From contig CM063504.1 of NCBI GenBank assembly GCA_032207245.1, forward strand, positions 14,939,787 through 15,003,786: a DNA stretch of 64,000 nt, read 5' to 3'. Shown one piece after another: positions 12,863 to 23,897 of the stretch; the stretch's first letter is position 1; each line of letters begins with the position of its first letter. The notes below the pieces were generated by a model. The model ran no database searches. It was not told where the DNA came from and saw only the letters and a list, made by a program, of their open reading frames with translations. A program made the translations under genes and the position numbers. Source of the stretch: Pardosa pseudoannulata. Lineage: Eukaryota > Arthropoda > Arachnida > Araneae > Lycosidae.

Positions 12863-13061
12863 CAATTCAAAACTCACGCTGGCCGATTGGTTAGGGCGCT
12901 GATCGTCGGTACCTGAGTTCGTGGGTTCAAATCCCAGTATGGCATGGATGTTCGTAGCAGTTGGGAATCGGCTTTTAGCAGTAGGTCCCGGTCTCATTAG
13001 CCCTCGTGTGCAAAACAGTAGACCGTAGCGCTCCAAACCAAACCAAACCAATTCAAAACTC
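12863..13061 (+). mobile_element. tRNA-derived SINE (family 2), complete with TSD
   Basis: A textbook short element. The 13-bp target duplication CAATTCAAAACTC lies on both sides (12,863-12,875 and 13,049-13,061). The head has an A-box-like TGGCCGATTGGTTAGG and a canonical B box, GGTTCAAATCC. The body includes GGCATGGATGTTCGTAGC and TAGACCGTAGCGCTCC, and the 3' end is the repeated AAACC tail. It would be transcribed by RNA polymerase III and moved by a LINE in trans (family knowledge). The source tRNA is not determined. Confidence 0.9.
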
Positions 13062-13339
13062 TTAAGTTGTAGCTACATTAAAATGAGAATTCTATACAAA
13101 TCACTTATAGTCACATTTTTGCTGGAAATGTAGGAACAGAGAATCTGTTTCCATTTACATGTAAACTACGGTCAACGATTTAGGAAACCGTTGATAAAAA
13201 TAGCTTTCATCTTAGTGGTTGTAGTACAGAATCTCAATTTAGAAAGTAACTTGGCTTTTGTGTTTTATCCCAAAACTTCTATTGTTTTCGTTTTTTCATA
13301 CGTACAATAAAAAATAACAGATTTCTAGTATTTAACATT

Positions 13340-14053
13340 TTAACCCTTTAACCAGCAGTGGTTTCACAGCGAAACCACCTATTCAGACTTTTTCTCTCCT
13401 TTTTAAAAACATCAAAAAGTTTTTTGTTCGATTTTCTGTGTTATTGACTCTTTGATGTAGTAATAGATAATAGAATTTTGCATAATTTATATTTCCCATT
13501 GAAATATAGTAGTTTAAAATTGCTTTATAAGAAAAATCTCGAATATGATTTTTCTCCTTATGACTTCAAGCTGAACGATGGCCGATTGGTTAGGGTGCTG
13601 AACTTCGGAGTTTGTGGGTTCGAATCCCATTATGGCATGAATGTTCGTAGCCGTTTGGAATCGGCTTTAAGCTGTAGGCCCTGATTTCATTAGCCCTCAT
13701 GTTGCAAAAAGTAGACCGTAGCACGCCAAACCAAACCTTATGACTTCACATAAAAACATCTACCCTGAAGAAGTGTGTAGTTATCTATTTGTTACATCAT
13801 TTTTGATGATAATTATACATTGTTCTTCCAATATAATTAATTTAAAAGAACTCTTTCTTTCATGCTGTAAAAGGAAAAAAATTCACAATTATCCCTCCCC
13901 CCATAAAAAAAAATTCCCGCCTCCAAGGGAATGAAAAATTTGTTTTTATATGGTTCCTATTTATAAACTTCACATACAATGTTTATAACCTAATCCTAAC
14001 CTAATTCCGTTAAATCTGAAAGAATTTTTAATCGTGAGCCCTTTAAGGGTTAA
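13340..14053. mobile_element. TTAA MITE with GGTTTC..GAAACC palindrome, copy A
   Basis: The left end is TTAACCCTTTAACCAGC and the right end is CCCTTTAAGGGTTAA. TTAACCCTT is the shared terminal repeat. Eleven bases inside the left TIR sits a hairpin-forming palindrome GGTTTC..GAAACC (about 13,358-13,378). The interior matches copy B at 25.72 kb, including TTGTTCTTCCAATATAATTA. This copy is longer because a SINE sits inside it. No coding frame is present. The TTAA target and TTAACCC end suggest piggyBac-type mobilisation. Confidence 0.85.
13556..13748 (+). mobile_element. SINE (family 2) nested in the TTAA MITE
   Basis: Flanked by the 13-bp duplication CCTTATGACTTCA (13,556-13,568 and 13,736-13,748). 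It has A box TGGCCGATTGGTTAGG, B box GGTTCGAATCCC, the GGCATGAATGTTCGTAGCC body and an AAACCAAACC tail. Copy B of the host MITE has an uninterrupted CTTATGAC sequence at the same place, i.e. the empty site. Confidence 0.92.
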
Positions 14054-15080
14054 TACCTAGCGTTTAACTTCAGAAAACCACTAAAAATAACTTGTAGAAT
14101 ATTTTTATTTTCTTAGAATGCATTTCCCTTTCTTAAAATGAATCTTATAAAGAATCTAGAAAATATTTCAAGTAGTTTCTATTTATAAAACTTTCTATTT
14201 GGATTGATATTTTATATTTCTAACAGCGCACATAGAATTAAATTATGAAAAATTGCAGTATCTGTTATGCAACTTCATTTTACAGAATTTATTTTACATG
14301 TAATATAAAATAAAAAAAAGTTCTCGGCGTTTTTTTTTTTCTTTTTCCATATTTGACATTATATGATGTTTAATACTATCTGATCACTAAAGTGACGTGG
14401 TACAGTATAAGTTGTTTAAACTTCATATTTATTTTCTCCTGTGCAGTCTATAATATATTAGATTTAAAGTATGCATCGATATGTTATCGGCAGAAATACC
14501 TAAAAGGTTAAAAAAAATTCTAGTGTGTAGGAATGCAATTATTCTTCTTTATACAATTATACTTCAGCATGCATAGTAACGTTTCAGTTCTATGCCCTAA
14601 TAGTAAAATCAAATAATTACATTTCCATAAGATAAACACTTGACCAGGGTTAACAAACTATGCATAAAATAATGGACAGTTTTCTCGTTTGGGATTCGAA
14701 ATTACTTTACATTGAAGCTACATTGATGAAAACAGAGGTTAAATCCATGTTACTGTAATACACTTTTAGAGAGGAAGAGAAAAGCTATCTGGATACAGGT
14801 AACACTTTCTATTAAACAGTAGTCGGCGTTCTAAGTTTTTGCAGAAGGTATGGTGCAAAAAATTGCTTTTAACGTAAGAATTCTTTTTATCATCATTTCA
14901 GTTCATAAAGAATTTTATGATTTAATCTTTATTCGTAAATTAATTTAAACCGGTTTTATTCAGCATAAACAAAGAATTGTGCTGGATTTGTTGCATCATT
15001 TTGAATTTTTTCAGTATGTCCGAACATAACTGTTTTCTTTAGAATGCTCCGAAAATTTTCGAGAATATACCAAATGTACA
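14054..15080. other. AT-rich intergenic, faint repeat R traces
   Basis: No supported gene. 14,690-14,930 carries blocks that faintly resemble dispersed family R (TACAGGTAACACTTTCTATT, then TTTTAACGTAAGAATTC). Confidence 0.4.
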
Positions 15081-15195
15081 AAACATTTGCACCTCCCTTG
15101 AGAAGTGGGCTTCTACCCTATCAGAGAATCAATCCTTTCACCTCCTCCATTCTATGTTCCTTCAGAAATAGAAACGTCCATCTGCTGGACTTCTA

Positions 15196-15382
15196 AAGTC
15201 TCCGGATCTTTTCTTCGGAAGCGATTAAAGAAACAAATACTGGTGCAGGTGGTTTTGGCAATCTACTAAATCTAAAACAAGTGTGTGAGAAGTAGTTTTC
15301 TGAAGTCGCTGGTAAATTCTATTACAAAGGTTGGATCCCCATGGAAGCGACTGCCATCTTGGGCCTCAGAGAGAGTAATATG
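15196..15382 (+). pseudogene. Possible TIM14/DNAJC19-like fragment
   Basis: In the plus frame around 15,296-15,381 the translation contains FYYKG, then PMEATAILGL. This resembles the start of the J domain of TIM14/Pam18 (DNAJC19), where a YYKGG..KM..REA..ILG(V/L) pattern precedes the HPD motif. A few residues between YYKG and the EA are missing, an in-frame stop lies at 15,293-15,295, and no HPD segment follows. If the resemblance is real, this is a broken fragment or processed pseudogene of a mitochondrial import motor subunit. The upstream 30 codons (with GAGGFGN) are not assigned. The match is short and could be chance. Confidence 0.3.
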
Positions 15383-15583
15383 TATCTCTCGGAGTTAACT
15401 TTATTTTCAAATGAACAATGAAAATGCAACCTAGAATTTTCATTATGGCAGTTATATTTAAGACCACTACCCCATGACTTTTCTAACTGATGGTCTGGCT
15501 CTCAGATTTATTGAATGATGCTTTTATTTTATGCATTTGATTTTAAAGTTAACGTTTTAAAAATAAATATTCGTGTTGACCTA

Positions 15584-16060
15584 TTAACACTGTATGCGAG
15601 ACAGGTACTAGTACGTTTACTGACGATCGATACTTCAGCACGGGATACGTACTAGTAAGTTTGATGATGATTGATACTTGAGAGAGGGTCACGTACTAGT
15701 ACTGGTTAGTGTAACAACATGATTTGTCAGTGGGTACAAAAATAACGGTATTACATAGGAAAACGATGCCGAATGTTCTTGTCTTTCTTTTTTTTTATAA
15801 TGTAAAAATGTTTATATATAACATAATTCGAAATAAATAAAACTATATACTACTATTTTTATTTGATTTTTCATATTTACTATGAAATATATTTTTTGCT
15901 TACAAAAATTGTATGGTTGTTAGAAAGATGTATGAAAAGTTGTTAAAAAATTAAATAATTCTCGATTTATTGAGAATTAACTGAATAACTAAATTTAAAA
16001 GGAAAACGCCCGCTCCTGGTACAATTCCGATGCAAAATGTACTCGCACACAATATGTTAA
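15584..16060. mobile_element. TTAA-flanked iteron MITE, copy 2
   Basis: A 477-bp copy of the element at 1.19 kb. The left end is TTAACACTGTATGCGAG and the right end is ACTCGCACACAATATGTTAA. It has three iterons rather than two: related CGTACTAGTA palindromes at 15,604, 15,648 and 15,692, spaced 44 bp each, with GACGATCGATACTT-type linkers. After the iterons comes the shared GTGTAACAACATG block. No coding capacity. Confidence 0.85.
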
Positions 16061-16187
16061 GACAGAGATTGCATAAATTTACTTTTTATCATTACTTTTA
16101 CTCTATAATCTTTATATTAATTTAGAACAGCTTACATAAATTTACTTTATTGGTAGATTTAATTTTCTGCAACAAATCTGGAGCTTT

Positions 16188-16248
16188 TAACCAAAGCCCG
16201 CTCCCGGTACAATTCCGCTGAGAAATGTACCCGCACACAATGTGTTAA
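16188..16248. mobile_element. Solo right end of the iteron MITE family
   Basis: A ~60-bp fragment matching only the last part of the iteron element: CCCGCTCCCGGTACAATTCC, then the second palindrome half and GCACACAATGTGTTAA. It contains GGTACA..TGTACC and terminates in TTAA at 16,245-16,248. The left part of the element is missing. Confidence 0.75.
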
Positions 16249-16544
16249 CTTTGGAAGCAATCCGAATGTCTTATGCATCCTAAAATATAGAAAGAACCCA
16301 TCATTTCGGCTCCAGTTTAGACCACGTTTAGATCAGGTTACATGTTGCTACTGCACCATACGAGTTTTAAATAAAAAAATAATTACACACATTAGAGACA
16401 ACTTATAAAACACAATAAATCCACTACACAACACACGAAAATTAAAGCAGCACGACTAAAAATTCCTCTAAAATTTAAATTCTATAATGGTGCTTAAAAT
16501 GTAAAATCTTATAACTCTCTTACGTTAAAATGCCAATATTTCAA

Positions 16545-16790
16545 TCAGTACATACCCCAAAAAGGGAAATTTGAATTCCCCTTTTCCTTACAGGTAAATA
16601 GAGAAAAGATGTCTATTTTTCTACACTAACTTCTCCCTCCCTACGTTACTCACAGAAAAGAATTTTCTAGTGATGTGGATTGTATCCCCGTTTTTTCGAT
16701 GGCTTGGACGTAAAACAATTTGGAATTTCAGGAGAAAACATCTCCAGTAGATTTCATGGCATGATGCGGTAGAAGACATGAGGAGGTAAA
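16545..16790 (-). repeat. Dispersed repeat family R, inverted copy 3
   Basis: On the minus strand this reads the same ordered blocks as the copies at 7.1 and 10.9 kb: ATGCCATGAAATCTACTGG, GAAATTCCAAATTGTTTTA, ATACAATCCACATCACTAG and CTATTTACCTGTAAGG. The reading frame seen at 11.04 kb is not intact here. Confidence 0.6.
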
Positions 16791-17036
16791 TTTACGGAAA
16801 AAAAAGAAAGATCTGGATTCTTTGGAAAACGTTTCGATTTGATTGTTTCCATTTTTATTTCCCTCAATCGCAATAATGTCAGTAAAAGTCAATGGGAGTG
16901 CAATATTTTTCTTAAAGTTTATTGGAGAATGTGTATGCGCAGTGGGAAATGTATTCTTATAATTTTTAAAGCGTTTTTTTTTTTTTTTTGATATTTGAAT
17001 GTCGCATATGGTTTGGCACATCCACTATATAGCTTA

Positions 17037-17222
17037 ATAATTCCAAACGATGGTCCAATTATTAAAGCTCTGCTCTTAGATACCTTAGTTTGTAGGTTCG
17101 AATCCCACTACTGGTATGGATGTTAGTAACATTTAAGAATTAGATTTAAACAGTAGGTTCTGAGTGTATTAGAAGTTGCGAGTCATATTGGTAGATCGTA
17201 GTTCTTCAAACCAAACCAAAAT
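17037..17222 (+). mobile_element. SINE (family 2), degenerate, founding the satellite
   Basis: A diverged family-2 SINE. The head is CGATGGTCCAATTATTAAAGC, the B box GGTTCGAATCCC is intact, the body has GGTATGGATGTTAGTAAC and CAGTAGGTTCTGAG, and the tail is TCTTCAAACCAAACCAAA. Only its last ~30 bp recurs in the adjacent tandem array, so the array appears to have started at this insertion. Confidence 0.8.
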
Positions 17223-20105
17223 TCAGATATAATAAACCCAAATATTAGAACCATATAAGAGACTTCAATTAAATTGTATATAGATACAATCGTGATTATA
17301 GTTAAATTTTAATTGAATGATGATAGAAAATCTTTCTAAAAAATTTCATAGAAATACGAATGAAAAGTATGGCATCAGATGCAAAATTAAGTGCGTCCAC
17401 ATAAAAATATTACGTCATTTGATGAAGAAAAAAATGTCTTTTAAGCCATAATTATTTAATATATTCCTAAGTAATACAATTCCATAAGTTCCCTAAAACA
17501 TTAAAATGTATCGGTAGACCGTAGTTCTTCAAACCAAACCAAAATTCAGGTATAATAAATCTAAATATTAGAACCATATAAGAGACGTCAATTAAATTGT
17601 ACATAGAGATAATCGTGATTATCGTTAAAATTTAACTGAACGACGATACAAAATTTTTATAAAAAATTTCATAGAAATAAGAATGAAAAGTATGGCATCA
17701 GGTGCAAAAATAAGTGCATCAGCATAAAAATATTACGTCATTTGATGAAGACAAAAATGTCTTTTAAGCCATAATTATCTAATATGTACCTAAGTAATAC
17801 AATTCCATAAGTTCCCTAAAACATTAAAATGTATCGGTAGACCGTAGTTCTTCAAACCAAACCAAAATTCAGGTATAATAAACCCAAATATTAGAACCAT
17901 ATAAGAGACTTCAACTAAATTGTACATAGAGATAATCGTGATTATCGTTAAAATTTAACTGAACGACAATAAAAAAATCTTCCGAAACAAAACTTTTCAT
18001 AGAAATACGAATGAAAAGTATGGCATCACATGCAAAAATAAGTACATCAGCATAAAAATATTACTTCATTTGATGAAGAAAAAAATGTCTTTAAAGATAT
18101 AATTATCTAATATATACCTAAGTAATACAATTAAATAAGTTACCTAAAACATTAAAATGTATCGGTAGATCGTAGTTCTTCAAACCAAACCAAAATTCAG
18201 ATATAATAAACCCAAATATTAGAACCATATAAGAGACTTCAATTAAATTGTATATAGAGATAATCGTGATTATCCTTAAATTTTAATTGAACGATGATAC
18301 AAAATCTTTCTAAAAATTTCATAGAAATACGAATGAAAAGTACGGCATCAGATGCAAAAATAAGAGCATTAGCATAAAAATATTACGTTATTTGGTGAAG
18401 AGAAAATGTCTTTTAAGCCCTAATTATCTAATATGTACCCGAGTAATACAATTCCATAAGTTCCCTAAAAAATAAAATATACGGCAAAAATAATTATTAT
18501 TAAACTAAAACTCTTTTTTTAAAATTTTGTCCAAAATTAAGGTATAATAAACCCAAACATTAGAACCGTATTAGAGAAGTCAATTAAATTATATATAGAG
18601 ATATTCATGATTATCGTTAAAAATTAACTGAACGACGATACAAAATTTTTTGAAAAAAAATTCATAGAAATACGAATGAAAAGTATGTCATCATATGCAA
18701 AAATAAGTGCATCAGCATAAAATATTACGTCATTTGATGAAGAAAAATGTGTTTTAAAGGTTAATTATCTAATATGTATCTAAGAAATAATTTCATAAGT
18801 TCCCTAAAACATTAAAATAAACGGCAATAAAAATTATTATTAAACTAAGATTTTTGTAAATTTTTTCATCAATTTTCATAAAATGACTCTAGTGCATTGA
18901 TCATGAGTAAGTTACCTTCGAATTTTTATTTTCTTATTAGCATTTAAAGAGAAATATAGTTGCTTATTAAATTTTACTTCCGTTAACAACATTAGAACCC
19001 TATAAAAGACGTCAATAAATTTTTATATAGATATAATCATGATTATCGTTAAATTTTAATTGAACGATGATACAAAATCTTTCTAAAACATTTCATAGAA
19101 ATACGAATGAAAAGTATGGCATCAGATGCAAAAATAAGTACATCAGCATAAAAATATTACGTAATTTGATGAAGAAAAAATGTCTTTTAAGCTATAATTA
19201 TCTAATATATGCCTAAGTAATACAATTAAGTAAGTTCCCTAAAACATTAAAATGTATCGGTAGACTGTAGTTCTTCAAACCAAACCAAAATTTAGGTATA
19301 ATAATCCCAAATATTAGAACCATATAAGAGACTTCAATTAAATTGTATATAGATACAATCGTGATTATCGTTAAATTTTAATTGAACGATGATACAAAAT
19401 CTTTCTAAAACATTTCATAGAAATACGAATGAAAAGTATAGCATCAGATGCAAAAATAAGAGCATTAGCATAAAAATATTACGTCATTTGATGAAGAAAA
19501 AAATGTCTTTTAAACCCTAATTATCTAATATGTACCCGAGTAATACAATTCCACAAGTTCCCTAAAACAATAAAATCTACGGCAAAAAGAATTATTATTA
19601 AACAAAGACTCTTTTTTTAAAATTTTGTCCAAAATTCAGGTATAGTAAACCCAAACATTAGAACCATATTAGAGACGTCAATTAAATTATATATAGCGAT
19701 AATCATGATTATCGTTAAAAATTCACCGAATGACGGTACAAAATCTTTTGAAAAAAATTTCATAGGAATACGAATGAAAAGTACGACATCATATGCAAAA
19801 ATAAGTGCATGAGCATAAAATATTACTTCATTTGATGAAGAAAAATGTGTTTTAATGGTTAATTATGTAATATGTACCTAAGAAATACAATTCCATAAGT
19901 TCCCTAAAACATTAAAATAAACGGCAAAATGAATTATTATTAAACTAAGAAATTAAACTAAGAAATAGTAAATTTTTTCATCAATGTTCATAAAATGACT
20001 CTAGTGCATGCAGCATGAGTAAGTTACCTTCGAATTTTTATTTTCTGATTAGCATTTAAATAGAAATATAATTGCGTATTAAATTTTACTTCCGTTAACT
20101 GCAAT
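17190..20105 (+). repeat. ~323-bp satellite array carrying a SINE tail
   Basis: Tandem units with starts marked by GGTAGAnCGTAGTTCTTC at 17,190, 17,513, 17,836, 18,164 and 19,259. The first three intervals are 323, 323 and 328 bp. Each full unit begins with the SINE 3' tail (TTCAAACCAAACC), then AGGTATAATAAACCCAAA, a perfect inverted repeat in most units (GATAATC-GT-GATTATC), GAAAAGTATGGCATCAGATG, and ends TTCCCTAAAACATTAAAATG. From 18,164 a higher-order period of about 1,095 bp appears: one tailed unit, one unit without the SINE tail, and a ~140-bp spacer (ACTCTAGTGCAT..TTACTTCCGTTAAC). This repeats from 19,259 and ends near 20,105. No coding. Confidence 0.93.
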
Positions 20106-20860
20106 TGTTTAAATATATTTACATTAGTACAAGCTTTTAACATGCATTTTCAGTATGTTAATGTTTCCCAAACTCTATAAATCAGACAAATGCTAATTAT
20201 GTAAAACGTATTCTAAGTATCATGTACATTTCAATAAACACTGAGTAGAAAATAAGAATTTAAGTAAAAAAAATTTCACCTTTATTCCTAGATACTGTTA
20301 AAATACACTGGAAAAAGAATATTAGCTTTAAATCGCTGAAATTCATCAGAAAATGGGATTCAGTCAAACTAAAACTATACGATTTTAAGGATTCGATTCG
20401 ATTATTGCAGTGTACACTTAGCTTGATATCTTGAAGTTTTTTAAATAATAAAAATATAAACATTTAGCTCTTCATTTCTTACATGAAAATGATATTTTTA
20501 CTTTAAGAGGTCGCATACCTTCTAAAAGATTTTCATATATGCTTAATATGTATTTATTTTGGCACACAGACATCTCTTATTAATTAAAAAACCATGCAAT
20601 AATTTTAAAGGTACGTTATTTTAAACTATTAAAATAATTAAAGAGTTAGTCTTAACTTATTACAACGACAGATGCAAAGTAATTAATATTTTACAATTTA
20701 GTGATGAAAAATAGGAACTAAAAAACAAAAACCACACTTTTTAAAAAAAATTAGCACTTTAAAGTTTTCGGTATTAGTGAATCAATATAAAATAAAAATG
20801 CCTAAAGTAATTTAAACTACCAAATATGTTTCGAGCTAAACTAATCCGAATTCTTTAAAT
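20106..20860. other. AT-rich intergenic, nothing recognised
   Basis: No supported gene. A 67-codon minus-strand frame at 20,260-20,463 has no recognisable domain and no supporting context. Confidence 0.45.
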
Positions 20861-20866
20861 ATTAAA

Positions 20867-21785
20867 GGTATCCGGCTACGTTCGGAGAACTTTTTACTTT
20901 AAACATAGAAACAAGTTCATGTTTTTACATTTTTAGATTTATTTTTTATATTATCATAGAGAATTGCACTTAAAAAAATTATTCCTAGAGAAGTTTTTAT
21001 AAAATTTCTAATAAATAAAGAAAATTTAGTAAAAAAATCGGGTTTTTTCAAAAGGTCTAATCTTTTAATAAATTAAATTATTTTAATATTTTTGATCCAA
21101 CATATTTCTTATACACTGGACTAGTAAATCACCTAAAATCTTTGCTTAATTTACATTTGGTAAAAAATGTTAGTCCTTCAATATCATACATCATGAATTT
21201 TTAACAAATTTTCATTACCTTTATAGCTAACTATGAGTGTAACCTCAATAAAAATTATCCAAATTTAAAGCTTTCAGGCCATTATTCACTAGTAAATACT
21301 GTCAAAAGCATTCATAATAATTTTCAACAAAATATTTTAAGAACTTTTTGAGAAATCGCATTTCAAGTTTCAACATTTTATTAAAAATACCATTCAGAGA
21401 AAAACGCCTTTGAAGTTTATGAAAGCAACTTTAACTATTAAAAAATTAAAATACATGTTTAAAATTCCCCTCACTTTCTTGCTTCACAAATGTTTAATTT
21501 CCAAGTTGCTAATTCTAAAAAATAATAGAAAAATGTTTAAATTAATCTTATGGAAATTTAAAAAGTTTTGTCCAAAAAATTCCCAACTTCCGGTTCCGAA
21601 GTCGCTACTTCCCCTTTGTTTTGATAGCTGTCACTGATATTTAAACAGCTGTAACTGTTCTTTAAAATGCCTTAGAGACAAAACAAAAACAGATTTAAGC
21701 CTAAAAATTGAAATTTTATAATAAAAAAATAAAAAAAATAATGATTTTTGGCAAAAAAATGACGTTTTTAACCTAGACGGATACC
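20867..21785 (-). mobile_element. TTAA-flanked TIR element, copy 2 (inverted)
   Basis: A 919-bp copy of the element at 2,555-3,483 in opposite orientation. Its left end GGTATCCGGCTACGTTCGGA corresponds to the reverse complement of the other copy's right end. The interior agrees in order (TTTTACATTTTTAGATTTA, AGAATTGCACTTAAAA). TTAA precedes the left end (20,862-20,865, one extra A). The right flank reads TCAA, one substitution from TTAA. A 75-codon plus-strand frame inside is not conserved in the partner and is disregarded. Confidence 0.85.
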
Positions 21786-21789
21786 TCAA

Positions 21790-23276
21790 CTGATGTATAC
21801 TATTTGAGGTTTATTATGAATATATAATTTCTAAAAATGAAGTGTATTTCTCACTATAAGCAATAAAAAAAACCACGAAGTCTTGTAAACAAGGAAAGTT
21901 ATTTTTCACAAATCTAATCATAAAAATCGAATAAATATATCTTAAGGACTTAGTGAAGTTAGTGAACATATAGTTTTCGAAAAGTAATTTCATGAAATAT
22001 GTGCATTAATTTTAAGAAATAAAAAAAATACACAAAGTGAAAATATTCTTCGAAAAAATGGGTTATTTTAGAATGTTGTTCAAAGTATATCTATCCAATA
22101 TTTTTTCTCTAGGAATATATAATTGAAGTTTTTTTCAGTATAAATTGTTTAGTTGTTGTTTGATTTAAGAATATTTCCTTTAAACTAATACTTGAAAAAA
22201 TTTGATCACATAATATAATTGTTTATATTTGATAAGCATAATTTACAGATATGTTTTGATTTTGAAACAATTCAAATGGAAATTGCATTACTTTCTTATA
22301 GTTTTCCACAACTCGGTGTTTTCGCACCAGAAAAATTAAATTATTTACCGTAAGTCGTAAGGCTTTTCTGTCTGCTTGGTATCCAAACGTCTTTATTTTT
22401 GTAGCCCTCTAAGTAAGAATTATATTTAACCTGATTCGATCTGACAAGCCTTAGAATGAAAAAACACTTCTACTGACAATTCGACCCGTTTGCAGGGAAA
22501 TTTGGTTCTTTGTATTTTCTTTTTCGTCAATTTACTATTTCATGGCTTCCACCGAACAAACCAAAGGTATCCATTGCAATATTCTTTCTCACAAGAATTT
22601 TATTTTTCCTCCTTAGCACTGCTGGATAAAGGAATGTTTTACCTTACTTTAGTTCGTTTTCCGAAAGAAGTCTGGATGTCGAACTTTCTCTAAAGATAAC
22701 CCACTTCTTTAATTCATTTATATAGAAGAAAGTCTCTATGTATTTACTAAAGTACTTTGGATCTTGAAAGTAGTAAGATTATTGAAGTATTTAAAAAAAT
22801 AGCTTAAATGCATCTAAAAAAAATGTTGAACTTTATGAAGTGTTCAGGAGTCACAAATCGTTTTCATTGATAGTTAACTTATAAAGCTTTGCTCACATGT
22901 AACTGGAGTAAAACGAAAGCAATCACATAAGATTTTAAACTTCAAATAATTTACAATGCAGTATTTAAAATTTGTTACTTTTTAAATTTACTTGTTATAC
23001 TATTTACCTTCCTATTAAATTATAGAAATCGATTTCGTAGTTTATTAACTTATATTATTGAACTTTGTTATCTCCTTTCAATATAACTAAGAAATCACTG
23101 AAGACTAAGAACTTTGATAATTATTCACATACAATTTAAAACTTTTTGAAATGCTACTTTATTTATTGCTATTTACTTATATTTTTCATAAATTGCTGCA
23201 AATATTTTAAAAAGCACTTATTTCATAATAAAATTAATATGTGGTCAAATTTTTCAAATTTACTTTATTTTGGTTA
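21790..23276. other. AT-rich intergenic, nothing recognised
   Basis: No supported gene. 22,340-22,700 is slightly less AT-rich with a 67-codon hydrophobic frame at 22,490-22,693 that I do not recognise. It lacks context that would make it a gene. Confidence 0.4.
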
Positions 23277-23897
23277 TTAACCCTCCGAGTGGAACACACC
23301 GAGGAAAAAATCTCCAAAACTACCCTAAAGGTTTACTGTGTCAGTGGCCAAAGCGTTCTATGATTCTTTACTTCACCCTTAGTCAACTAGAATGGAATAC
23401 GGGATACCTACCCTCGTTATTGTTCCTTTACTTCCGGTTATAAATAAATATATAAATACATATTATAGATTTTAATTTTTAATACACACAAGGCTCGTCA
23501 AGTCTCGAAGATCATCCCATACAAATAAAAATATTCTTTGAGAGACTTGTTTATATTTTTTACGAAAGTCATCCAAGATATTTAAGTGGTGCAATTAGAG
23601 ATACATCTGTTACCGCTCACGAAATACTTCGAAATAGAGATTTACCAAGCCATGAAAAGCTATCAGCGTCTTTGTGCTTCAGGGGTAGAGATGCATCCTC
23701 AATAAATGTCAGTCAAAGAGGTGTGCAGTTCCTAAACAATCGACCTGACCCTCCTACGCATGTATGAAACCACTGGCAGAAATGCACACTACATCCATTT
23801 TCGGAGCGTTTTTATAGGTCAAAATTGTACGTGACAACCGATTTGTAGACATCATCGATTTGGCGGAATTGTACCTGCGAGCCGCTTAGAGGGTTAA
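23277..23897 (+). mobile_element. TTAA-flanked element with internal open stretch
   Basis: Ends are TTAACCCTCCGAGTGG on the left and, on the reverse strand, TTAACCCTCTAAGCGG on the right, a 16-bp terminal repeat with three mismatches. Just inside the right end is GGCGGAATTGTACC, the half-site also used by the iteron MITE family's right end (GGTACAATTCCGC). The interior is less AT-rich than the surroundings. It contains a stop-free stretch of about 94 codons with no Met (about 23,485-23,766), which translates with segments such as RDTSVTAHEILRNRDLPS. I do not recognise this protein. It could be a remnant of a transposase or captured exon. Confidence 0.75.

Noticed and set aside
17190..20105. 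CRISPR-like regular repeats
   Set aside because: Repeat units are ~323 bp with no short repeat plus unique spacer pattern, and the DNA is eukaryotic.
21410..21637. 75-codon open frame
   Set aside because: Inside the inverted copy of the 920-bp element; the partner copy has no corresponding frame.
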